6,746 nucleotides of DNA from Spirochaetota bacterium (GTDB lineage Bacteria; Spirochaetota; GWE2-31-10; MWDO01), in assembly GCA_017998755.1 (NCBI GenBank), contig JAGOCL010000136.1:1-6746 (forward strand), given 5' to 3'. Below are positions 1-5,797 of the stretch, piece by piece. The notes beneath the pieces are model-generated. The model saw only the letters and a program-made list of their open reading frames with translations. It had not been told where the DNA came from and did no database searches. A program made the translations under genes and the position numbers. The first letter of the stretch is position 1; every line of letters begins with the position of its first letter.

Positions 1-1
1 A

Positions 2-1816
2 ATATCGATAGCGCGGGGTTGGGACGGATTAAAATTTGAAAAATTCAGAAGAGCGCTGATCATACTAGACGGTGAAAACGTCGGCGCTGTTAAACTCGCT
101 TCAGAACTATCGTATAAATTAAGCTCGGATTTCAATATCTTTGCCTCTTTTAAGAAGAATAATTACGAATATACAGATTTATTATATAATTTTGGCGTAA
201 AGTATGTTGAATACGACGAGTTAAGCTCGCTTATAACAAACGAGGGGAGTTTTGATAGGATAGCGGTAATCGCCGGAGAGACAAACTTGGAGGAAATGAG
301 GTTTTATAAATCGTTAGGACCGGTCGTATCATTTGGCGACGCCGGAGAGGGCGGAGAGATCGCAGATATCAGAATCGGCAAATCAGTCGATGAGTCAGAA
401 AAAAATAAAAAGTACAACTATTATTTTGACGAAAGTCGCGGTCGGGAAAATATAACCTCGCAAGAGGCTTATTCTAAGAAAATACGTAAAATTTTGGTAA
501 ATTTTATCGGAGAAGATTACAACAAGCTGACAAGGAACGTCTCTTCCGCTTTTGTCGAACTGGGGTATGATGTTAGTTATACGTCCGATAAAAATACCGC
601 GGCGTCTAAAACCGATTTTTCCGCTTTAAATATCCCCGCTAAGAACGTTCCGTCGAATTCGATAAATTTGAACGAATTTGATATTATCGCTACGTCTTTC
701 AATTGGATGTTTTTTGAATGCGTATCGCAAGGGAAACCTGTTATACTAATTACGTCAAACCCAGTTCAAGGTCAATTTGTAAAAATTTACGATTATAAAT
801 ATCACATAAGCGATAACGACGGCGCGGGGCTTATCGAAGAGTTAAAGGTTAGTATTGAGAAAGTTATAGAGTTGATGAAGTCTGATAAATTATGCCAATC
901 CGAAGGCGCTTCAATTCTCGCCGAAATAAAAAATAAAATTCTCAATAACGGTATTAATAACGCCGCTAAGTTTATCGGCGATTGGTCGTCTTCGACGGTT
1001 ATATGTCCGTATTGTTGCGATCTTGACAGCGCTCTTTTATATAGAAACTCTCTTTGGAATATGTATAAATGTCCGAAATGCGGATTGTATTATACTATAA
1101 ATTTTAACGAAAAACAAAATATTTACGTGGAAGATTATTTTTTTGATGAATACAAGCGGCTATACGGTAAAACTTACGAAGAAGACCGCGAAAATATCCG
1201 TAAATTGGCTATTAATCGGATAAATATCTTAAAGAAATATATTAATAGCGGCTCTCTTCTTGATTTTGGAAGCGGAATGGGGTTTTTTGCTGAATACGCC
1301 GAGGAAAAGGGGTACAAAACTACGTCTATAGACGTCAGTTCTTACGCCGTCGAATATATGAAAAACAAACTCGGCCTAAACGCTATTTGCGCCGACCAGT
1401 CTTATCTTGAAAAAAGTCCCGATTTTTACGACGTTATTACATCTTTTTACGCTATCGAGCATATAAAAGATTTTGAAAAGATGATATTTTTATTTTATCA
1501 ACGCCTAAACGCAGACGGCGTTCTGGTATTATCCACCCCCAATGCGGCGGGATTTTCGGTAAAATGGAGGTTTGAGGCGTATATCGAGAAACATCCTCAA
1601 GATCATTATAGAATTTATTCTACCAAGTTCATGAAATCTCTGTTGAAAAAATACAATTTTAAAAATATTAAAATTAATATTACGGGCATTCATCCGGAGC
1701 GAATGGTTAAGAATCAGGATTTGCTAAAATTTAAACCGGTAACTTTTTTTCTGGTTCTTATATCAAAATTGTTTCATCTTGGCGATACTTTTGAGATATA
1801 TGCGAGAAAAAAGTAA
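2..1816 (+). CDS. SpsG/PseG-like domain + zinc ribbon + SAM methyltransferase fusion (5' end outside window)
   Basis: The reading frame is open from the left edge, giving 604 visible codons. The ATG at 287 is internal, because the 95 codons before it continue the same domain. Visible residues ~16-300 resemble the SpsG/PseG family (nucleotide-sugar hydrolase or glycosyltransferase-like fold). The signs are the pattern ending in SFGDAGEGGEIADIRI, a new beta strand at KILVNFIG, and IIATSFN...ECVSQGKPVILI, which matches the family's C-terminal nucleotide-binding segment. The family's GHxxR motif is not recognisable near the start. A four-Cys zinc ribbon follows (CPYC at 335-338, CPKC at 357-360), then a class I methyltransferase with motif I LLDFGSGMG (~419-427), the acidic residue of SIDVS (~444), and an AIEHI segment (~484-488). 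Such zinc-ribbon methyltransferases commonly act on sugars or their nucleotide conjugates. By family inference it modifies a surface or flagellar glycan; the substrate is unknown. An N-terminal cytidylyltransferase (SpsF/NeuA type) upstream is possible but not visible. The cytoplasm is likely, as no membrane segment is seen. It ends 23 bases before the amidase gene, so co-transcription is likely. Confidence 0.8.
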   Translation: MSIARGWDGLKFEKFRRALIILDGENVGAVKLASELSYKLSSDFNIFASFKKNNYEYTDLLYNFGVKYVEYDELSSLITNEGSFDRIAVIAGETNLEEMRFYKSLGPVVSFGDAGEGGEIADIRIGKSVDESEKNKKYNYYFDESRGRENITSQEAYSKKIRKILVNFIGEDYNKLTRNVSSAFVELGYDVSYTSDKNTAASKTDFSALNIPAKNVPSNSINLNEFDIIATSFNWMFFECVSQGKPVILITSNPVQGQFVKIYDYKYHISDNDGAGLIEELKVSIEKVIELMKSDKLCQSEGASILAEIKNKILNNGINNAAKFIGDWSSSTVICPYCCDLDSALLYRNSLWNMYKCPKCGLYYTINFNEKQNIYVEDYFFDEYKRLYGKTYEEDRENIRKLAINRINILKKYINSGSLLDFGSGMGFFAEYAEEKGYKTTSIDVSSYAVEYMKNKLGLNAICADQSYLEKSPDFYDVITSFYAIEHIKDFEKMIFLFYQRLNADGVLVLSTPNAAGFSVKWRFEAYIEKHPQDHYRIYSTKFMKSLLKKYNFKNIKINITGIHPERMVKNQDLLKFKPVTFFLVLISKLFHLGDTFEIYARKK

Positions 1817-1820
1817 AGAT

Positions 1821-1826
1821 AAGAGG
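1821..1826 (+). promoter_or_regulatory. Ribosome binding site for the TTG start of the amidase gene
   Basis: AAGAGG lies 13 bases before the TTG at 1840. The spacing is longer than ideal, but no ATG or usable GTG fits. The GTG at 1832 is followed directly by TAA, and the signal peptide begins immediately after the TTG. Confidence 0.5.
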
Positions 1827-1839
1827 TTTTGGTGTAAAT

Positions 1840-2964
1840 TTGAGTAAAAAATGCCTTTTTATAGCGCTTTTTATTTCTATATTCCATATTTATGCGTCGG
1901 AAGGAGCGTACTATTCGGTTAATCGGATAATATCTTTTCTTAAGCTGGAAACAGAATTTAATAATATTAATTCGGCTCTATTAATCAAGAAACTTGATAA
2001 AACCGCTTATTTATCGAATTTTTCTAATTATATCATTATTGGCGGCGAAAAGCTTTTTTTAAACGACTTTGTTACGTCTGAAATGGGGCAATTTTTTATA
2101 CCTATCGACGGCGCGATAGAGATACTAAAATATTTTTCAAAGGATAACTATCTTTTTTATCTAAGCGAAGGGGATTTGGTATTTGACGATGATGAAAACG
2201 TTAAAATTACCGTTGAAAAAACGGAAAATCTTCCTGATGAGTTTTCCAATAAAAATTCAACCTATAAAGACGATGCTATAAAAAGAATAAAAGCGATAAT
2301 TATCGACCCGGGACACGGAGGCAAGGATCCGGGGTCGGTTGGGTACAACGGATTAAAGGAGAAAGACGTAGTATTGTCGACGGCTCTCATTTTACAAAAA
2401 AAAATAAAAGATAAATATCCCGATAAAACAATTATTCTGACTAGAGACAGAGACGTTTTTATACCGCTGGAAGAGAGAGCGAATATTGCCAATAGGACTT
2501 ACGAGAAATTAGGCGAGACGATATTTATCTCGATTCATGTAAATTCCTCCAGATCGTCGAAAAGCTACGGTTTTGAGACGTGGCACCTAAACGCGGATTA
2601 TAAACGCGATATTTTAAACAAAAACTCGATATCCGACGATAAATCTGTCGCAAATATTGTAAACGCGATGATGATAGAAGAAATTTATAAAGAATCAAAA
2701 GAGCTTGCAAAAAATATTCAGGACAAACTTGAAGAGCGGATAGGGTACGTTTCAAGAAACAGGGGTATTAAAGAGGAAAAATATTTTGTTATAAAAAAGT
2801 CCATAATGCCGGCGGTTTTGGTCGAAATTGGATTTAACAGTAATAAATATGAAGCAATTAGGTTGACAAATTACAGTTATTTGAATAAAATCGCAACCGG
2901 AATATCCGACGGATTGTTTAAATTTATATCGGATTACGAAAAGACTAAAGGGTTTACAAAGTGA
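1840..2964 (+). CDS. Exported N-acetylmuramoyl-L-alanine amidase (Amidase_3, AmiC-like)
   Basis: This zinc amidase cleaves the bond between N-acetylmuramic acid and L-alanine of the peptidoglycan stem peptide, acting in the periplasm. The 374-residue protein starts with TTG. Residues 1-~20 form a signal peptide (Lys-Lys, hydrophobic core, cleavage near YAS-EGA). Residues ~25-125 resemble the stalk domain related to the copper amine oxidase N-terminus (IIIGGEKLFLND...FFIPIDGAIEIL). The Amidase_3 domain spans ~152-365. Predicted zinc ligands are H159 (DPGHGG), E174 (LKEKD) and H233 (SIHVNSS), with catalytic E329 (VLVEIGF), so all key residues are present. About 40 residues between FETWHL (~245-250) and ESKELAKNI (~285-293) sit where E. 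coli AmiB/AmiC carry their autoinhibitory insertion. The stop overlaps the next start by 4 bases (GTGA), implying translational coupling. Likely roles are cell separation or local wall opening; from the location near flaA, a role around the periplasmic flagella is only inference. Confidence 0.93.
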   Translation: MSKKCLFIALFISIFHIYASEGAYYSVNRIISFLKLETEFNNINSALLIKKLDKTAYLSNFSNYIIIGGEKLFLNDFVTSEMGQFFIPIDGAIEILKYFSKDNYLFYLSEGDLVFDDDENVKITVEKTENLPDEFSNKNSTYKDDAIKRIKAIIIDPGHGGKDPGSVGYNGLKEKDVVLSTALILQKKIKDKYPDKTIILTRDRDVFIPLEERANIANRTYEKLGETIFISIHVNSSRSSKSYGFETWHLNADYKRDILNKNSISDDKSVANIVNAMMIEEIYKESKELAKNIQDKLEERIGYVSRNRGIKEEKYFVIKKSIMPAVLVEIGFNSNKYEAIRLTNYSYLNKIATGISDGLFKFISDYEKTKGFTK

Positions 2965-3485
2965 ATTTCTTTGAGAATATAAAATATTTCGGCGTCGTTG
3001 CGTTAGTCGTATTGATTAGCGTCGTTATTTATCTTTTAAGCGTTGAAAATTATTATCGAGGTTTTTTATTTTATCCGGACAAAAATCTTAAAGGCCTGCT
3101 TGCCGAGAATCGCGCTATTATAAAAGGCGTTAACGATAAGGAACGGATAAGAAATATTGTAGAAGAATTATTAACGGGACCGATAGATCCAAAATTGATA
3201 AATTTTATTCCGAAAGAATCAAAATTAAATTCGCTTTGGATAGACGATCGAACGGTTTTTTTAGATTTTAATAGAGAAACTCTATTAAATATAAACGCCG
3301 ATAGTTCAGGGAAATTTTCTGCGGCGTATTTGATTTTATATGCAATAACAAATTCAGTTTGCTTTCATGAAAGAAAAATCGAAAAGGTAAAATTCTTTTT
3401 TGACGGCGTTTCTTACAATAATATTGAAAATATTGAGAATTTTGGAGACGGAATAAAAAAAGATTTTAAAATATTTTTAAAATAA
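2961..3485 (+). CDS. Membrane-anchored GerMN-domain protein
   Basis: The 174-residue protein starts with a GTG inside the stop of the amidase gene (GTGA overlap), so its translation is probably coupled to it. Residues ~9-27 are a single hydrophobic segment (VVALVVLISVVIYLL) following a short N-terminus, giving a signal anchor with the rest outside the cytoplasmic membrane. Residues ~40-155 fit the GerMN domain first described in the Bacillus GerM lipoprotein. The landmarks are the helix ending in EELLTGP (68-74), IPKESKLNSLWIDDRTVFLDFN (83-104, the characteristic two strands), the helix AAYLILYAITNSV, and the last strand KVKFFFDGV (142-150). GerMN domains occur in many non-sporulating bacteria beside peptidoglycan enzymes. 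Partnership with the upstream amidase is inferred from gene overlap; no enzymatic residues are apparent. Unlike GerM it has one domain copy and no lipobox. Confidence 0.85.
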   Translation: MNFFENIKYFGVVALVVLISVVIYLLSVENYYRGFLFYPDKNLKGLLAENRAIIKGVNDKERIRNIVEELLTGPIDPKLINFIPKESKLNSLWIDDRTVFLDFNRETLLNINADSSGKFSAAYLILYAITNSVCFHERKIEKVKFFFDGVSYNNIENIENFGDGIKKDFKIFLK

Positions 3486-3487
3486 TT

Positions 3488-3516
3488 TAAAGTTTATAAG
3501 GTAAATTTGTCGATTT
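3488..3516 (+). promoter_or_regulatory. Possible sigma-28 (FliA)-like promoter upstream of flaA
   Basis: TAAAGTTT at 3488-3495 is an exact match to the sigma-28 -35 consensus. GTCGATTT at 3509-3516 matches GCCGATAA at five of eight positions. The spacer is 13 bases instead of the usual 11, which weakens the case. It begins just after the GerMN stop and would give a leader of roughly 105 bases. A chance match in AT-rich DNA is quite possible. Confidence 0.25.
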
Positions 3517-3546
3517 TTTTTTTAGTGAAAAAATATGAATTATTTA

Positions 3547-3576
3547 TTGACAAGGCGAATAAATATCGTATATAAT
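3547..3576 (+). promoter_or_regulatory. Consensus sigma-70 promoter of flaA
   Basis: TTGACA at 3547-3552 and TATAAT at 3571-3576 both match the consensus perfectly, with an 18-base spacer. The region just upstream is rich in A and T runs (T run 3514-3523, A run 3528-3533), similar to an UP element. Transcription should start near 3583, leaving a leader of about 47 bases. This supports separate, strong, housekeeping-sigma transcription of flaA. Confidence 0.85.
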
Positions 3577-3617
3577 GGACTTACGATTTTATTATAAAAT
3601 TAACGAAGGATACATAA

Positions 3618-3623
3618 AAGGAG
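3618..3623 (+). promoter_or_regulatory. Strong ribosome binding site of flaA
   Basis: AAGGAG lies 6 bases before the ATG at 3630, an optimal spacing. Together with the signal peptide that follows, it fixes the start of flaA and suits a highly expressed structural protein. Confidence 0.85.
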
Positions 3624-3629
3624 AGAAAA

Positions 3630-4781
3630 ATGAGAAAGATTATTACCCTTCTTATTGGGACTATCGCATTGATGAATATGACTTTTGCTCTTTGCGCTAA
3701 AGAAGCGACGCTTATCGATTTTGACAAATTGAAAGCAAACGGCAACGGTTACGATGCGTCGAAAAGCCTCGCTGAAGACGACGCGGATATTACGGATTAT
3801 ACAAAACATCCGTTCTATGAGAAAGATCAGTCCGGAAGGTCTGTTCAATTACCGCAACATATGCCGACTTTAATCGATTATTCGTCGATTGCGGGATCGA
3901 ACTTTACGGAAGATGAAACAAATAAGATGAGAGTGTCGCTTTCGGCTTATAACTGGAATGTTATTTTGAATTCTTCTTCGGCTACGGTTACGAATTTAAG
4001 ACAGACAAAAACTATCGAATGGCATAGTAAAGTTCCGGCTAACAACCTTGGCTTTTTAAAAGAAGACAATACGGACGATAAAGCGATAATCGACAGAGGC
4101 GGATTTAACGTTTTGGGAGTTCGAATTCATTTTCCTGAATCTCCTTTTAACAATTGGGCTTTAATTACCCCTCCTTTCGAAATTCCGGCTTATGAAGATA
4201 TTATATCCGATTATAAAGGCGAGCTTTTAAGCGATGAAGAGATTGCCGCTAATAAAGGAAAAGGCGCTAAATTTCTTAACGGAAAAGGCGTTATTAGAAA
4301 TATAGATATTATCAAGAGCATGAGCGTAAGAATTTACGGATGCCAGTTCAGAAACTCTTTTGCTGTGCTTTTAAAAGATCAAGATAACGTAGTTACCGAG
4401 TATGATTTTCCGCAATATCTGGATTTTGACGGATGGAAAGAGATATCATGGAGAAATCCTAATTATATCGACAACGTTCAAAACAGAGCTTTGTATGTTA
4501 TACCTTTGTATCCGAGATCAGAACCGTATATAAAACTTGACGGTTTTAGAGTTTACAGACAAGGAGATCAAGTCGGAGGAGACTTCGTATTCTATCTGAA
4601 AGACGTTAAAATGGTTTACGATGAAGCTGTTATCGAAAAAGAATATCCTATCGATCATGAAAGCGCTTGGGGTATCTTGTACGACAGAACTCAAGAAGCA
4701 AAGAAGAGAGAGTTTGACAAGATTGGAAGAAGCGAGATATTAAAATATCTTGAAAGCCAAAAAATGGATCAGTCTGAATAA
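3630..4781 (+). CDS. flaA: Flagellar filament outer layer (sheath) protein FlaA
   Basis: FlaA coats the FlaB core of the periplasmic flagella of spirochaetes and influences filament stiffness and shape. The 383-residue protein begins with a signal peptide (MRK, hydrophobic core 4-19, cleavage probably after TFA at 20 or LCA at 23), matching FlaA's export to the periplasm, unlike the flagellin cores, which use the flagellar export apparatus. Recognisable family stretches are ATLIDF at the mature N-terminus, RGGFNVLGVRIHFPES (156-171), NWALITPPFEIPAYE (175-189), SVRIYGCQFRNSFAVLL (232-248), DGWKEISWRNPNYI (267-280), PYIKLDGFRVYRQ (299-311) and DFVFYLKDVKMVY (318-330). The charged C-terminal tail (~331-383) makes it somewhat longer than the ~320-350 residues I recall for other FlaA proteins. 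It is probably monocistronic, with its own consensus promoter and terminator. Arginine is encoded by AGA in 15 of 17 cases, consistent with high expression. A Cys at 22 near the cleavage site does not form a standard lipobox. Confidence 0.95.
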   Translation: MRKIITLLIGTIALMNMTFALCAKEATLIDFDKLKANGNGYDASKSLAEDDADITDYTKHPFYEKDQSGRSVQLPQHMPTLIDYSSIAGSNFTEDETNKMRVSLSAYNWNVILNSSSATVTNLRQTKTIEWHSKVPANNLGFLKEDNTDDKAIIDRGGFNVLGVRIHFPESPFNNWALITPPFEIPAYEDIISDYKGELLSDEEIAANKGKGAKFLNGKGVIRNIDIIKSMSVRIYGCQFRNSFAVLLKDQDNVVTEYDFPQYLDFDGWKEISWRNPNYIDNVQNRALYVIPLYPRSEPYIKLDGFRVYRQGDQVGGDFVFYLKDVKMVYDEAVIEKEYPIDHESAWGILYDRTQEAKKREFDKIGRSEILKYLESQKMDQSE

Positions 4782-4808
4782 ACAGAAGATTATATATAAT
4801 TTTTAAAA

Positions 4809-4845
4809 AAAAGAGGGTTGATTCCTTACGGAACAGCCCTCTTTT
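4809..4845 (+). terminator. flaA: Rho-independent terminator of flaA
   Basis: A 12-bp stem (4809-4820 with 4834-4845, core GAGGGTTG/CAGCCCTC, one G-T wobble) is capped by a second 4-bp stem TTCC/GGAA around the loop TTAC, with a single bulged A at 4821. The descending arm ends in a T run, followed by AT-rich sequence. The A run before the ascending arm (4805-4812) would give a U run on the other strand, so the hairpin could work in both directions, though no converging gene is visible. It begins 27 bases after the flaA stop. Confidence 0.88.
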
Positions 4846-4894
4846 AAATTTAAAATCGTTAAAATTCAGAATAAAAAAAAACAAGGATCTTTTT

Positions 4895-5749
4895 ATGGAT
4901 ATTATTAAAGCTATAGTTATCTCAATAGTTCAAGGAATAACAGAGTTTTTACCAATTTCTTCTTCGGGACACATATTATTACTAAAACGTCTTTTTAATT
5001 TTGAAGTAAGCGATAATACTTTTGACATAGTAATACATTTTGGAACAATAATCGCCGTAATAATATATTTTAGGAAAGAGATATACGAACTGATCAAAGC
5101 TCTTTTTGTAGAAAAAATAAATTCCGCTCTATTTGAGAAAGTTATTTCAAGAAAAGATGCGATAAAATTGTGGATTTGTATGATTGTCGCGAACATCCCC
5201 GCTGTTATTGTCGGAATATTTTTTGACGAATATCTAGAAACAATATTTGGCAATCTCGGGCATATCGTTTTTTTGATATTATCAGGACTGTTTTTTTATA
5301 CGGCTATTTTACTTTTTTCAACTAGCGTTTTACGCAATAAAAAAAACAAAGATTTTTTTTCTATAAGCTACTTTGACGCCGTAATTATCGGAATATTTCA
5401 AGCCATTGCGGTTTTACCGGGAATATCCAGATCGGGCTCGACTATCAGCGCGGCGGCTATGATGGGGGTCGAAAGTAAGGACGCCGGTCGATTTTCATTT
5501 TTGATTAGTATACCGTTGATTTTGGGCGCTTTTTTATTTAAGGTAATAAAAAATTTAAAAATTGATAATTTTACCGATAATAATAACATCCTTATTATGA
5601 TAATCGGTTTTACGGTTTCATTAATTACGGGATATTGCGCGTTAAAAGCGTTATTTAGTATTATAAAGAAAGGGAAATTTTGGGCGTTCGGCGTATATAT
5701 GATAATACCAATCGCAGTATCTCTTTTGATATATTTTATGAAATTATAA
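4895..5749 (+). CDS. uppP: Undecaprenyl-diphosphatase UppP (BacA)
   Basis: This integral membrane enzyme removes one phosphate from undecaprenyl diphosphate, regenerating the lipid carrier used for peptidoglycan and surface-polysaccharide precursors; overexpression of the family gives bacitracin resistance. At 284 residues it has the usual family length. The first signature QGITEFLPISSSGH (13-26) holds the (E/Q)xxxE pair Q13/E17, the serines at 22-24 and H26. The second signature PGISRSGST (175-183) holds catalytic R179. Several hydrophobic segments run through the protein (for example ~43-59, 93-110, 122-142, 160-175, 201-219, 231-249, 263-282). The ATG is preceded by AAGGAT (4883-4888) at 6 bases. 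It follows the flaA terminator by 49 bases, in which I see no convincing promoter, so expression may rely on a weak promoter or on readthrough. The next gene begins 48 bases downstream. Confidence 0.96.
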   Translation: MDIIKAIVISIVQGITEFLPISSSGHILLLKRLFNFEVSDNTFDIVIHFGTIIAVIIYFRKEIYELIKALFVEKINSALFEKVISRKDAIKLWICMIVANIPAVIVGIFFDEYLETIFGNLGHIVFLILSGLFFYTAILLFSTSVLRNKKNKDFFSISYFDAVIIGIFQAIAVLPGISRSGSTISAAAMMGVESKDAGRFSFLISIPLILGAFLFKVIKNLKIDNFTDNNNILIMIIGFTVSLITGYCALKALFSIIKKGKFWAFGVYMIIPIAVSLLIYFMKL

Positions 5750-5779
5750 CCAATTGTTATAAACCGGTATTCTTATTTT

Positions 5780-5786
5780 GGGAGGA
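5780..5786 (+). promoter_or_regulatory. Ribosome binding site deciding the GTG start of the last gene
   Basis: GGGAGGA lies 11 bases before the GTG at 5798. The overlapping TTG at 5796 is in another frame and is followed directly by TGA, so the GTG is the only credible start near this site. Confidence 0.7.
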
Positions 5787-5797
5787 ATAAAAATATT

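Noticed and set aside
287..289. ATG at 287 as the true start of the first gene
   Set aside because: The 95 codons before it are open and continue the same SpsG-like domain without a break, and no RBS stands before the ATG at a good distance relative to a domain boundary.
2262..2755. Reverse-strand open frames inside the amidase gene
   Set aside because: They are antisense shadows of a gene with complete catalytic motifs and show no start signals or recognisable domains.
3484..3523. AT-only 6-bp inverted repeat (AATTTA/TAAATT) followed by a ten-T run, as a terminator for the GerMN gene
   Set aside because: The stem is too weak (all A-T, 12-base loop) and the T run begins several bases after it. 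Chance is likely in this AT-rich stretch.
3535..3597. A 20-codon open frame starting with ATG in the flaA upstream region
   Set aside because: It has no ribosome binding site and lies across the consensus promoter elements, ending after the expected transcription start; it would not be transcribed as a whole from that promoter.
3600..3848. Reverse-strand open frame across the flaA start
   Set aside because: It overlaps the flaA RBS and signal peptide in antisense and has no recognisable domain or RBS.
4648..5589. Reverse-strand open frames over the flaA end and uppP
   Set aside because: Antisense shadows of well-supported genes. The hydrophobic composition mirrors the membrane protein uppP.
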